From: Bacteroidota bacterium | GTDB lineage: Bacteria > Bacteroidota > Bacteroidia > Bacteroidales > Paludibacteraceae | Assembly (NCBI GenBank): GCA_030706455.1 | Contig: JAUZOL010000001.1 | Location: 186,001-250,000, forward strand | Length of the DNA stretch: 64,000 nt | Direction: 5' to 3' | Part shown: piece by piece, positions 19,401-27,606 of the stretch | How the letters are laid out: the number at the start of each line of letters is the position of its first letter | Numbering within the stretch: position 1 is the stretch's first letter | Translations under genes and position numbers: made by a program | Notes under the pieces: model-generated | Database searches by the model: none | Told to the model about the DNA's origin: nothing | The model's input: the letters and a program-made list of their open reading frames with translations, nothing else

Positions 19401-19968
19401 GTTTATTTATTGGGATTTCTTGTTTCTTCATACCAACAAAAGAAACTTGCAAAATGGAGTTATCCTCTACATTTTGTAACGAAAAAGCCCCATCAAGATC
19501 AGTTATCACGCCTTGTTTATTGCCTTTGATGATTACGCTGGCTCCCGGCAAAGGTTGCCCTTTTTCGTCTTTCACAAAACCTGTGATTTTGTGGATGTTC
19601 TTTCTTGTCTGTTCATCCATTCCTTCCTGGCTTTTCGACTTTTGAAAAAGAACAATCAAATTGTTCTTATCTTTTTTGTAGCCAATATTAGCCTTAGACA
19701 AAAGTTGCGTCATCACTTTATCTATCGGCGCATTGTCCACCTTTATAGTGCACAATTGATCCAGACCTTTCAGGCTTTCGTTGTAGAAGAAACGATACCC
19801 ACTTTTCGATTCAATCAGCTTGAATATGTCTTTCAGCGGTTGCTGTTTTACATTGAGGCTGATTTGTGCGCTCATAAAAAACGGGAAAAACAGCAGCAAT
19901 ACAACAAGGTATCGCAAGTCCGGGTGCCTCCGTCTGATTCTCGAAGTGTCATTAACGTGCATTCTCAT
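16423..19968 (-). CDS. SusC-like TonB-dependent transporter with STN signalling domain
   Basis: Outer-membrane TonB-dependent importer of 1,181 residues. Order: signal peptide/TM (residues ~18-34), STN secretin/TonB N-terminal domain (~36-90, ISLNVKQQPLKDIFKLIE), carboxypeptidase-regulatory-like domain (~128-205, ITGFVKDEKGQPLPGASV), plug (~210-330, VVAVGYATQKK, then IRGTGTLNNTAPLVIVDG), and 22-strand barrel ending in aromatic MNITF. The STN domain is the part that signals to a FecR anti-sigma factor, and a matching FecR and ECF sigma gene lie directly upstream. Its own promoter appears to be the ECF-type element at 20021-20070. It forms the transport pair with the SusD gene 12 bp downstream. 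Confidence 0.95.
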   Translation of the reverse strand: MRMHVNDTSRIRRRHPDLRYLVVLLLFFPFFMSAQISLNVKQQPLKDIFKLIESKSGYRFFYNESLKGLDQLCTIKVDNAPIDKVMTQLLSKANIGYKKDKNNLIVLFQKSKSQEGMDEQTRKNIHKITGFVKDEKGQPLPGASVIIKGNKQGVITDLDGAFSLQNVEDNSILQVSFVGMKKQEIPINKQTNLDITLQDEAIGLNEVVAVGYATQKKVNVIGSVATINSKSLDSRPVTNLSSALAGLATGVYVRNTSGQPGSDGASILIRGTGTLNNTAPLVIVDGIVGTTTGLNPNDVESISVLKDAATAAIYGSLASNGVILVTTKSGSQGKISVTYSGNTSITHPNNLPGFVSDYARHMQLVNEGYSNIGQTPVYTASTIALWQNANEHPNELTSLGIPNYVAYPNTNWANVIFQDKLLQNHNLSLKGGTQNTQFLLSAGYMNNPGTMPNTGSDRYQIRVNLQSKVAKFLTVGTQTFGSVQNSSVVDLNTVFSYLTATVPGVYPHYNGKYGFPSASEESSTANNPLASLYSLAGENTVTMANTTVFANLDIVKGLRMESKAHYDVSYTENNNHPVSQDKWNFATNTIGSSAASPGQLTTQYSLYKNYNVILDNVLKYNTTIAGKHDVGVLAGYNQQYFKLYNFLAKKTGLLDASLTTLNTATTMTTISGDAYDYALRSFFGRLNYAYNQKYLFEAVLRYDGSSRFSKDSRWGFFPAFSGGWRVSEEPFMRNVNKIVDNLKLRASWGKTGNNASGNYDYQATYNTTQYSYNGVATSGLIQKKSANPYLQWETTTTTNLGLSGTALKGAFNFELDVYRGFTEGILFVPTVPITVGTATAATQNIAQVTKKGIELTLGYNGKLKNFKYSISGNIAYNYNNVKKYKGQLQEGYVTDANGNQVYSSNLGSVSTGSTQRILQGHRINEYYLYPVYKGNGTYTNKDGSVNKNGGPKDGMIRTQQDMNWLQMMVAAGYTFQPSGGVSNSKIWYGDLIYGDTNGDGIYGNSYDQKFTGKNSSPSWNYGMNFNMAYKGFDVSMIWAGSAGMSYYWNETYMNRSIVALGKAVPTLVANDHYYYNEANPSDPANNIYGHYPRLKTTDPQSGIASDFYLYNASYLKLKSLQIGYTIPERLTKKVSISNARIFIGGENLLTLTSFPGLDPEVGASISYPTMRQYTVGMNITF

Positions 19969-20020
19969 ACGTATTAATTTAGAAGTTAAAAGGTAAAAAT
20001 TAATCTTTCACTTATATATA

Positions 20021-20070
20021 CAGGCAAGGCGTAAAATTCCGCTACTGCATCCTGCATTTTAACATATAAA
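20021..20070 (-). promoter_or_regulatory. ECF-sigma-type promoter element before susC
   Basis: A 50-bp stretch nearly identical (about 41 of 50) to 21886-21935 upstream of the sigma gene. On the minus strand both contain TGTTAAAA, then ATGCAGTAGCGGAATTTT after about seven bases, i.e. a -35-like GTTAAAA and a -10-like CGGAA separated by about 15 bp. It ends about 52 bp before the SusC start and follows the FecR terminator. Activation by the ECF sigma at 21186 is inferred. Confidence 0.65.
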
Positions 20071-20074
20071 TTTC

Positions 20075-20107
20075 AAAAAAAAGCAACCTAAATTATTTCA
20101 GGCTGCT
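20075..20107 (-). terminator. Rho-independent terminator after fecR
   Basis: Stem AGCAGCCT / AGGTTGCT (8 bp, one G-U; 20100-20107 and 20082-20089) followed on the minus strand by a run of eight U. It ends the sigma-FecR transcript 37 bp past the FecR stop, so susC needs its own promoter, in agreement with the adjacent ECF element. Confidence 0.75.
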
Positions 20108-20143
20108 ATTGTTTGTATAGTGAAAGAACAGAAGGATCAACAG

Positions 20144-21121
20144 TTATCGTTTGGACAAAATAACTTGTTGATTCTCGATCCGGAATTTTAACGACGATGT
20201 TAGTGCCAATGTATTCAGCACACTTTCAAGGCTCCCATTATTAATGGTACCTGTAAAATATTGATTTTCTATGCCGTTCGAGCCAAACACTATTTTAATA
20301 TTGTATGTACGTTCTATGCTTTTGGCAATCTCTTTAAGTGTCTCATGTTCAAAACGCAATTCATTATTTCTCCATCCGGTAAAGTCGGGAGCATTGGTGA
20401 CATGCTTTACCTTGTTAGTTCGTGTTTCTTTGTCATATTCGACCCGTTCGTTCGGAGACAACACGACCTGTCCACCGAGTGTTCCTACCTTCACCTTACC
20501 ATTTATCAGAACCGAAGACACTGTTTTATCTTCGCCGTAAGCTCTCACAACAAATGCCGTTCCGAGCGCTTCCACTGAAATATCGTTACATTTTACCCGA
20601 AATGGTTTATTCTTATTGTGTGCCACCTCAAAATAAGCCTCACCTGTCAGATTCAGCTCCCGATCTTTATCATTAAAACCGGGTGTACATGTCAGTTTCG
20701 ATTTTGAGTTGAGCCAGACCTTGGATCCATCCGGCAAAACGATGTTTGCCTTTTGTCCTTGTTCGACGGCAATAGTATAGGGTGCTTTTTCTGGAATTGT
20801 TTTGTCTGACATGTAGAAATACATGCCGATAGCTGTCAGTAACGGTAGCATAACGACTGCCGCGGCCAGCCACCATTGTTTTTTCCAACCGGAAGAACGT
20901 ACCGGTGCATTATCAGGCTCCACTTCCTTATGTATATTCCGGAGCATTCTAAATTGCAGCGCGGCATCAATCTCGGAAGACGAATCCTCAATCTGCCGTT
21001 CCAACCAACGCGAAAGTCCCGGATTATTTTTAATCCAGTTAGACAATCTGGCAATTTCCTGGTCAGAGGCTTTGCCAAACACATAGCGTTCAAAAAGTTC
21101 TATACATTCTTCTGGACTCAT
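20144..21121 (-). CDS. FecR-family anti-sigma factor
   Basis: Inner-membrane anti-sigma regulator of 325 residues. Cytoplasmic N-terminus (~1-85) with the EECIELFERYVFGKASDQEIARL stretch that holds the sigma factor, one membrane helix (WWLAAAVVMLPLLTAIGMYF, ~85-105), periplasmic FecR domain (~120-215, ANIVLPDGSKVWLNSKSKL) and a C-terminal DUF4974-type domain (LRFEHETLKEIAKSIERTYNIKI). It receives the signal from the STN domain of the liganded SusC and frees the ECF sigma. Transcribed with the sigma gene 64 bp upstream; a terminator follows. Confidence 0.92.
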   Translation of the reverse strand: MSPEECIELFERYVFGKASDQEIARLSNWIKNNPGLSRWLERQIEDSSSEIDAALQFRMLRNIHKEVEPDNAPVRSSGWKKQWWLAAAVVMLPLLTAIGMYFYMSDKTIPEKAPYTIAVEQGQKANIVLPDGSKVWLNSKSKLTCTPGFNDKDRELNLTGEAYFEVAHNKNKPFRVKCNDISVEALGTAFVVRAYGEDKTVSSVLINGKVKVGTLGGQVVLSPNERVEYDKETRTNKVKHVTNAPDFTGWRNNELRFEHETLKEIAKSIERTYNIKIVFGSNGIENQYFTGTINNGSLESVLNTLALTSSLKFRIENQQVILSKR

Positions 21122-21185
21122 ACATTAAGACTTTATGCTTTGCTACTCTATATACAGTTAGCACTTATTTTTCCACTACTTAAAG

Positions 21186-21764
21186 TTAGAAAAACATACA
21201 CAAAAATAAGATGTAAGTACCGTAATATTTTAGTTTGTCTTTCATATAAGCCAAAGATTTAGCAAGTTGTGTTTCAATAGTGCTTTCAGAAATATGTAAT
21301 TGTCTGGCAATGCTTTTGTTGGAGAATCCTTGTTTACGGCTTAAAATGAAGATTTCTTTCCGTTTTGGGGGCAATTCTTCCGTAAGTTGATCTATAAATT
21401 CTTCCAATAGTTTGCGATCAACCTCCTTTTCCGTCTCATTATCATACTGCAGATAGGCATTATTCTTTATATATTCAGTGTAAACAAACCGAACTGCCTC
21501 GTGTTCATAATCGTTAATCAGAAGATTCTTCGCAATTGTGCACAAAAAAGAAAGGAAAGATTTGTCAGGATCTATTTTTGCCTGTTGTTCCCATAATTTG
21601 ATAAAAGTACGCTGTACCAGTTCTTCAGCCACATGGCTGTTCCCTTGCGTCAGTTTCAATATAAAATTGTATAACTTCCCGCTGTAAAGGTAATACAGGT
21701 GTTCAAAAGCAGCCGTATTCCCCTGAGAAAGCAAACGTATTTCTTCTTTTTCAATCATGGCCAT
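21186..21764 (-). CDS. ECF-type RNA polymerase sigma-70 factor
   Basis: Sigma factor of 192 residues. Region 2 is around residues 20-85 (AFEHLYYLYSGKLYNFILKLT, then ELVQRTFIKLWEQQ), region 4 around 125-180 with the helix-turn-helix SRKQGFSNKSIARQLHISES. It matches the Bacteroidota FecI-like group that controls SusCD transporters by trans-envelope signalling with the adjacent FecR and STN-SusC. Its upstream region carries a copy of the same promoter element found before susC, so autoregulation is likely. ATG 21764 or the ATG two codons later are both possible starts. The tail ends with a hydrophobic stretch (YGTYILFLCMFF), unusual but present. Confidence 0.93.
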   Translation of the reverse strand: MAMIEKEEIRLLSQGNTAAFEHLYYLYSGKLYNFILKLTQGNSHVAEELVQRTFIKLWEQQAKIDPDKSFLSFLCTIAKNLLINDYEHEAVRFVYTEYIKNNAYLQYDNETEKEVDRKLLEEFIDQLTEELPPKRKEIFILSRKQGFSNKSIARQLHISESTIETQLAKSLAYMKDKLKYYGTYILFLCMFF

Positions 21765-21885
21765 CCATCTAAATGCAATTATTTAATCCCAATTATAACA
21801 GATAGATTCGTTCAGGTTATATCTACACACAAGGTGAATCACTCGATTGTAAGACAAATTCATCTCTCATGCATGTAAAGGTATA

Positions 21886-21935
21886 CAGGCAATGTGGAAA
21901 ATTCCGCTACTGCATTCTTCGTTTTAACATATTTA
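21886..21935 (-). promoter_or_regulatory. ECF-sigma-type promoter element before the sigma gene
   Basis: Second copy of the 50-bp element at 20021-20070, located about 120 bp upstream of the sigma start. Conserved core on the minus strand: TGTTAAAA, then GCAGTAGCGGAATTTT. Two near-identical copies, one before each transcription unit of the same regulatory cascade, argue for positive feedback by the encoded sigma. Confidence 0.6.
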
Positions 21936-22034
21936 GAAAGTCATCCGATCAAACCTGATTCGTCACAAAATGCCAGATAACAAATGTTTTGACAAGATTG
22001 CACTTCGTATTTCCCGGCTCTCAAATTTAACACT

Positions 22035-24317
22035 TCATTCTACAAATACCTGAAACAAAGAGCATGGAATATTTTTTTCAGTTTTTTTAAGTTGCAAAAT
22101 CAGTTGATTGATTTTAATTGGTTCCTGAAAAATGATTCTTCGTATTGTCTGATAATTTTCTCTTACTTCAAATATCGGCTCTCTTCGCTCGTTCAATAGT
22201 TTGAAATCCCTGACACAAAATGGAATCCGGTTTTCAGGATGCCCCATTTGGACAGATTCCATCGGATGGTCAAAGTCCGTATCAAAATATAAAATGATTC
22301 GGTTGATGGTTTGTACTTCTGTCCACGAAAATCGCAACTCGGGATGTTGATCTTCCAATGAAGCAACCCAGGCATTGGGTCTCCCCGTCGGACGGGTATA
22401 GCCATTTATCACATTGGCTGCGCCAAAACTGGTAATTGCAGGATGAATGTTCATTGCAATATTGTGCCCTCCCGGTCGCCTTTCGGGACACCAGAATTCA
22501 AAAGAGTCAATCCCTGCATTCTCAGGCGGATCCTGTTTTCCATGATTGTTTACCGCATAATTGAATTTATTAAATACGCTCAACAAGCCGGAATAACGTT
22601 TTGTGCTCGTTCTTATTTTTACAACCTCATTCTTTAGAAACGTTACAAATGCATATTGTTCATTCGGAATCGATGTCTTGAATGAAATTTGCAATCGCTG
22701 TACTCCTGGTTCCAATGCATACATCCATTTTTCCGCAGTACAATCCGGAGTGAAATTTTCAGGTTTTTCCGCATACCGCAACTCAATATCCAGTGTAGTA
22801 GGTCGCAAAACATCCAATTCTACCTCAAAACTGTAATTCACAGATGAGCTGAAAGGTAATAGCTGTGCCACTGAAAAATCAAGTTGGTGCCATGATCCAT
22901 CAAAAGGAATTCGATCCAGCTCCAACGTACTTGAAGCCTCAAGATGTGCACAATTTGCCAGATTGCTGTCGTTATTTATCGGAATGCCAGGAATGCTTTG
23001 ACCTGTCAGATTGAGTGTCTGCTGGAGGTTTTTCAGTTCCTTCAGCGAAAGAATATCAGCCGGCAATATCTTATGCATAATACACTGAGCTGCAGCAATA
23101 CCCACTGCTTGCGCCCCGAAAGCAGAAGTGGCCATTACCCGTGAAGATCCGTGCGCCACATGCGATGTACTGATGATTCGTCCTGCAAAAAAAAGATTCC
23201 GTATATCTTTGCTAACAAAACATTTATACGGCATTTCGTAAATTCCTTTGGAATGATACTGGGTACAGCCATTTTCCTTACTGTAAACACCGTCCGATGG
23301 ATGCAAGTCGATTGCCCAACCGCCATACGCCACTGCATCCTGATGGTGACATTGTTCGATTATATCCTGCTGCGTCAAAGTATACAGCCCTTCAAACCTC
23401 CGGCTTTCCCGTTTTCCGGGAATAACACCCACCCATTCCAGTGTCAGATTTTCAACGCCCTGAAAATTACCTGAGTTTTTGATGTAATTCCATACCCCAT
23501 AAACAATGCTCCATAATTCCCATTTAATTTCTTCTGTATCGTGAATTGTATCTTGTCGTCCGCCACACTCCAACCACCAAAATTTACAGCCGTGTTCGCC
23601 GGTATTGATATTACTGAAACGCGGAATTTTGGTGATATCTTTCAATGCATATGAGGGTGCTATATATTTGACCGGAGCACCTGTATCCTTACTGTAAAAA
23701 TAGATAGAATGTCCCAGTAATTCACCGTACTTAGAAGTATCGGGAGCAAATTTTTCCCCGTATTTTATTTGATCTTCGGCACCAACCCTATATCCGGCTC
23801 CTGCTAAATAAGCTAAAACGCCATCGCCGGAAGCATCGCAAAACAGTGGAGCGATTATCTCATACCGGGTTTCATTCTGCGAATTAAATCCGAATACTTT
23901 GGCAATTTTATCTTCCGAGCTTTTTTCGATGTCATATACTACTGTATTCAACAACAGTGTAATATTTTTTTCCTGTTTGATCTTATCAAGTAGTATCGTA
24001 TCAAAAATAACCGGATTTCCCTCCTTGTTTTTATAAAGATTTTCCACCAGAATCTCGTCGATTATGCCACCTTCCCTCGACCAACGATTGTTATTGCCCA
24101 TGTGGGAGGTAGCTCCCAATACCCATAAACGAACCTCGCTCGAAGCATTTCCGCCCACAACCGGACGATCCTGCAAAAGCCCCACTTTTATACCCGCCCG
24201 GGCTGCAGAAATGGCAGCACAAATTCCAGCCATTCCACCCCCGACAACCACAAAATCAGCATCAAGAGTTACGCTCCTAAATGATCTTTTATCCTTATCA
24301 AACAATTTTTCTATCAT
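22035..24317 (-). CDS. FAD-dependent oxidoreductase with C-terminal discoidin-like domain
   Basis: Cytoplasmic-looking protein of 760 residues without signal peptide. N-terminal FAD/NAD(P)-binding Rossmann fold: DADFVVVGGGMAGICAAISA (GxGxxG at ~28-33), then VVGGNASSEVRLWV, the signature of the FAD_oxidored group found in polysaccharide loci. DASGDGVLAYLAG is the second flavin contact and GRIISTSHVAHGSSRVMAT the last. Residues ~600-760 (ITSFGAANVINGYTRP...) resemble an F5/8 type C/CBM32-like beta-sandwich. Substrate unknown; oxidation of a released sugar or cyclitol is a guess. Only 7 bp separate it from the symporter gene, so transport and intracellular oxidation of the same compound is a reasonable inference. 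Confidence 0.82.
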   Translation of the reverse strand: MIEKLFDKDKRSFRSVTLDADFVVVGGGMAGICAAISAARAGIKVGLLQDRPVVGGNASSEVRLWVLGATSHMGNNNRWSREGGIIDEILVENLYKNKEGNPVIFDTILLDKIKQEKNITLLLNTVVYDIEKSSEDKIAKVFGFNSQNETRYEIIAPLFCDASGDGVLAYLAGAGYRVGAEDQIKYGEKFAPDTSKYGELLGHSIYFYSKDTGAPVKYIAPSYALKDITKIPRFSNINTGEHGCKFWWLECGGRQDTIHDTEEIKWELWSIVYGVWNYIKNSGNFQGVENLTLEWVGVIPGKRESRRFEGLYTLTQQDIIEQCHHQDAVAYGGWAIDLHPSDGVYSKENGCTQYHSKGIYEMPYKCFVSKDIRNLFFAGRIISTSHVAHGSSRVMATSAFGAQAVGIAAAQCIMHKILPADILSLKELKNLQQTLNLTGQSIPGIPINNDSNLANCAHLEASSTLELDRIPFDGSWHQLDFSVAQLLPFSSSVNYSFEVELDVLRPTTLDIELRYAEKPENFTPDCTAEKWMYALEPGVQRLQISFKTSIPNEQYAFVTFLKNEVVKIRTSTKRYSGLLSVFNKFNYAVNNHGKQDPPENAGIDSFEFWCPERRPGGHNIAMNIHPAITSFGAANVINGYTRPTGRPNAWVASLEDQHPELRFSWTEVQTINRIILYFDTDFDHPMESVQMGHPENRIPFCVRDFKLLNERREPIFEVRENYQTIRRIIFQEPIKINQLILQLKKTEKNIPCSLFQVFVE

Positions 24318-24324
24318 AAATCAA

Positions 24325-26010
24325 TCATGCTTTTTTATTCGGTTTCAAGGAACTACACTTCACAAAACCCAATCCCAATAAAACGAATCCAGCTCCTGTA
24401 CTTGCTACAAAAACTTTATAGGAAGGGGCCAACATGCCCAACACAAAAATTGCAAGCCCGATAAAAGCCACACCATAGCCTATAATTCGCAAGCTATATC
24501 TGTTTTCTCGTTTTGCTTCCTGTATCTCTTGTTCTGAAATATGGCTACGATTCTCCCTATTCTCATCTTCCCACATTTTGTACGAATCATACCTGTCGGA
24601 AGTATGCTGCTTTAGAATAAAATACACTTCAAGAATTATCATACAAAGTATCGGGAAAGCCACACCCAACACCATTTCATCCGTTCTATTCAACGAAAAA
24701 TCAAAAAGCATGGGCGTTATGAACTTAAAGTATCCATTTACCAAAAGACTTAGAATTGTCGCTGTCAATACAGAGAATGACGTTTGTCTTTTGGAAAATA
24801 ATGTCCATATTATCGGCAGATAGAGCGGAACTCCGGTAAGAGCGGCAAGACTGATCACCACGTTTACCACCCCACCCATACGAGGAATCATAAGTGCCAG
24901 AAAAATGCCGGCAACTCCAAAAGCCACAGTCGAAAAACGGGCTACCAACATCAAAATTTTGTCTGAGCTATTGGGACGTAATCTTTTGAATATATCATTG
25001 GTAATCACTCCCGAAGCAATATTTAGTTTGGAATTCATGGCACTCGTAGTAGCAAAGATCATCCCTCCTATCATCAATCCCAAAACGCCTTTGGGCAATA
25101 CTTCTTTACACATCATAAGGTAAGCCCCTTCGGAGTCAAGAACTCCCAACGAAGAATTACACATATGATACAACATGGGAGGCAGCATCCACAAAACAGG
25201 ATTTATGATATATAATACGGCAAAAAACCAGCCTACCTTGCGGGAATCCAACTCTGTTTTAACACAGGTATAACGTTGCACATAAGCCCAGTTTCCTCCG
25301 AGAAATATAGTGTTGTAGATACCGAAAGCAATGATGAAAGTAAGAGTATATTCTGCGTTGGACAGGTTAAAGAAGGATGCTGAAGTGTGGGAAATAAAAT
25401 GAGAAACACCATCCACCCTATCGATAGACAAGGGTATGACAATTATCAGGGCGGCTGTAAGAATAATAAACTGCAAAATATCCGTGGAAACAACAGCCCA
25501 CAAACCGCCAACAGAGACGTATAGTATGCAGAATATCCCCAAAAGCACGATGCACAAATTCAAATCAAGGCCTGTGGACACCTCTACTATTTTAGCTACC
25601 GGATAAAGAAATGAAGCGGTAAGAAATAGAGCAATGAACAAAAACAAATAGGTATAGATCTTTTGTGTCGTTACGCCTAAACGCTTGTTAATGTACTCCG
25701 CCACCGTAAACGATCCGGTTTTGTGCCATCTGGGAGCTATGAAGCAACCGACAATCAACCCGGCAATGGCCATTGTCCATTGAATAGAGATAGAAACCCA
25801 ACCGTACAAATATGCCACCGATCCCCAAACAACGAACGTTCCGGCAGAGTGAAAACCCATAAATAATGATAATCCGCTCATTTGCCAGGGGACAGCCCCT
25901 CCGGCGGCAAAAAAAGAAGTCATATTTTTACCTCTCTTCGAGAAAGCCAAACCGGCACTTAACACACCAATGGTAAGAAGTAGAATGGTCAGAATGTCTA
26001 ATAAACTCAT
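24325..26010 (-). CDS. Sodium:solute symporter (SSS family)
   Basis: Inner-membrane transporter of 561 residues with about 13-14 predicted helices. Begins MSLLDILTILLLTIGVLSAGLAF at ATG 26010; the longer frame upstream adds a hydrophilic stretch and would overlap the promoter, so I rejected it. Typical SSS features: SFFAAGGAVPWQMSGLSLF, GSFTVAEYINKRLG, YVSVGGLWAVVSTDILQF. Cytoplasmic charged loop near the C-terminus (ENRENRSHISEQEIQEAKREN). Sodium-driven uptake of a sugar, uronic acid or polyol released by the locus is likely. Precedes the FAD oxidoreductase by 7 bp. A good -7/-33 promoter and a LacI-type operator lie immediately upstream. Confidence 0.92.
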   Translation of the reverse strand: MSLLDILTILLLTIGVLSAGLAFSKRGKNMTSFFAAGGAVPWQMSGLSLFMGFHSAGTFVVWGSVAYLYGWVSISIQWTMAIAGLIVGCFIAPRWHKTGSFTVAEYINKRLGVTTQKIYTYLFLFIALFLTASFLYPVAKIVEVSTGLDLNLCIVLLGIFCILYVSVGGLWAVVSTDILQFIILTAALIIVIPLSIDRVDGVSHFISHTSASFFNLSNAEYTLTFIIAFGIYNTIFLGGNWAYVQRYTCVKTELDSRKVGWFFAVLYIINPVLWMLPPMLYHMCNSSLGVLDSEGAYLMMCKEVLPKGVLGLMIGGMIFATTSAMNSKLNIASGVITNDIFKRLRPNSSDKILMLVARFSTVAFGVAGIFLALMIPRMGGVVNVVISLAALTGVPLYLPIIWTLFSKRQTSFSVLTATILSLLVNGYFKFITPMLFDFSLNRTDEMVLGVAFPILCMIILEVYFILKQHTSDRYDSYKMWEDENRENRSHISEQEIQEAKRENRYSLRIIGYGVAFIGLAIFVLGMLAPSYKVFVASTGAGFVLLGLGFVKCSSLKPNKKA

Positions 26011-26057
26011 AGACAATGTTTTTATGATATTACGATTTGTACTGTGATTTAACGCAA

Positions 26058-26086
26058 CAAAAGTATGCACAAAAGAAACAGGCAAA
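26058..26086 (-). promoter_or_regulatory. Bacteroidota-type promoter of the symporter gene
   Basis: Minus-strand TACTTTTG (-7 box TAnnTTTG, 26058-26065) with a -33 TTTG (26083-26086) 17 bp upstream. Predicted start near 26052 gives a leader of about 40 nt before ATG 26010. Confidence 0.6.
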
Positions 26087-26106
26087 TCATCTTTTCAAGA
26101 AAAACT

Positions 26107-26122
26107 CCGTAAACGTTTCCGG
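26107..26122. promoter_or_regulatory. LacI-family operator-like palindrome
   Basis: CCGTAAACGTTTCCGG: perfect AAACGTTT core with CCG/CGG flanks, the usual shape of LacI/GalR/PurR-type operators. It lies about 20 bp above the -33 box of the symporter promoter and between that gene and the LacI-family regulator encoded at 26250-27275. Binding by that regulator is inferred. Confidence 0.6.
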
Positions 26123-26249
26123 AAATAGAAATTCAATGATTAAAGCTAAAAAAAGAGGTTTGAGATATACTCATCTGGGAGAAAGGCTTATCTTCTATCG
26201 GAAGATTCTCTTACACACTATCTAACTATGAAACAGAACGATGTGCGTT

Positions 26250-27275
26250 TCAATGAGCCCTTTTATTGAGAGGAAGAGTGGAGTTGCGAATATTCAATTT
26301 TGCTTCCAGAACGACGGTTTCTACCGGCAAATCATTATTTGCTATTTGTTTCAGCAGCATCTCTGCGGCAATCTTGCCTATTTCAAATGTAGGTTGCGAA
26401 ACGCTGGTCAGTTCCATGATTTTTCCAATGGGCGACTCTGAAAAACCGGCAACAGCAACATCTTCCGGAATTCTCAATCCCCGTTTCCTTAATTCCAGCA
26501 TACAACCAACTGCAACAGGGTCATTTACCGCAAAAATAGCATCCGGCCGTTCTTTTAATACCATCAGGTAATCAATTCCGTCTTTCGCTCGTTCCTGTTG
26601 TATGCCTACATACATAATCAGCTGTTCCTGTACCGGAATTCCATATGCAGCTAAAGCATCCAAATATCCATGCAAACGTTCTTTGGTAACCGACAAATCA
26701 GGATTTCCTGCAAGATGTGCAATGCACTTGTATCCGCATTTTATCAAGTGTTCCACCGTTTGAAATGCCCATTTTCTATCATCAATAACAACCTGGTTAA
26801 CATTTAATTGAGGCAAAACACGATTCACAAAAACCATCGGCATCCGATCTTGGACCAGACGTTCGTACAGATCCATATTTTTAGAATCTTTTGTCACGGA
26901 CACAATCAATCCTTCCACCATGCTGTCTTCCAGCATCTCCACATTCTTGCGCTCCAAGGAGGATGATTCATTCGATTGACAAATCAAGACCTGATATCCA
27001 TGCTTATTTACGACCTCTTGTATACCAATGATTATTTCTGGAAAGAAGAACGTAATAAATTCAGGCACAACCACCCCGATCATATTATTCCGTCTTTTGA
27101 GAAGATTGCGTGCCTGAATATTGGGTTTATAATGCAGTTCTCTTGCTTTCGCCAGTACCTTTTCTTTTGTTTCCAGATGAATATCGTAGCTACCATTCAG
27201 TGCTCTGGAAACGGTTGCAATCGAAAGTCCCAATGCACTGGCAATTTCTTTTATTGTGATTTTAGAAGAAGGCAT
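26250..27275 (-). CDS. LacI-family transcriptional regulator
   Basis: DNA-binding repressor of 341 residues. N-terminal helix-turn-helix ITIKEIASALGLSIATVSRALNG (residues ~6-28) and hinge helix region PNIQARNLLKRR, then a periplasmic-binding-protein-like effector domain (~60-330; GVVVPEFITFFFPEIIIGIQ; FVNRVLPQLNVNQVVIDD; AVNDPVAVGCMLELRKRG). Effector is probably a sugar or uronic acid from the locus. It lies upstream of the symporter on the same strand; a palindromic operator stands between them. A -7-like TATCTTTG on the minus strand at 27412-27419 may be its promoter. Confidence 0.93.
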   Translation of the reverse strand: MPSSKITIKEIASALGLSIATVSRALNGSYDIHLETKEKVLAKARELHYKPNIQARNLLKRRNNMIGVVVPEFITFFFPEIIIGIQEVVNKHGYQVLICQSNESSSLERKNVEMLEDSMVEGLIVSVTKDSKNMDLYERLVQDRMPMVFVNRVLPQLNVNQVVIDDRKWAFQTVEHLIKCGYKCIAHLAGNPDLSVTKERLHGYLDALAAYGIPVQEQLIMYVGIQQERAKDGIDYLMVLKERPDAIFAVNDPVAVGCMLELRKRGLRIPEDVAVAGFSESPIGKIMELTSVSQPTFEIGKIAAEMLLKQIANNDLPVETVVLEAKLNIRNSTLPLNKRAH

Positions 27276-27606
27276 TTTGATGATATATTACTAATTATAT
27301 GATAAATAGGACGACAACATTCTCTCAAAGAAGAATCATTACCTGCTATTGAATCATTATTCCGGGTTGTTTGTCATTCATTTTTATGGTATATTTGGCG
27401 CCGCAATGCCGCAAAGATATATCAAATTTTCATATTCTTATAGCTTGGATGAAGCAAAGCCGTGACTAAAAATCACACTCAGAAAGCGTTGCTAATAAAC
27501 GCCACACAATTATTTGCTGCCATTCCAAACACTTCTAATTTCCAATATTCCTGATTTTATCAACTTAAACACCTGTACAACATCTCATTTACATATTTAT
27601 TATATC
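27276..27606. promoter_or_regulatory. Divergent intergenic region with candidate promoters
   Basis: Separates the minus-strand LacI gene from the plus-strand DUF4886 gene. Plus strand: TATATTTG (27390-27397), a TAnnTTTG -7 box, with TTG at 27367-27369 twenty bases upstream. Minus strand: TATCTTTG (27412-27419), -7-like, without a clear -33 partner. The plus leader would be about 200 nt. No other structure noticed. Confidence 0.4.
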
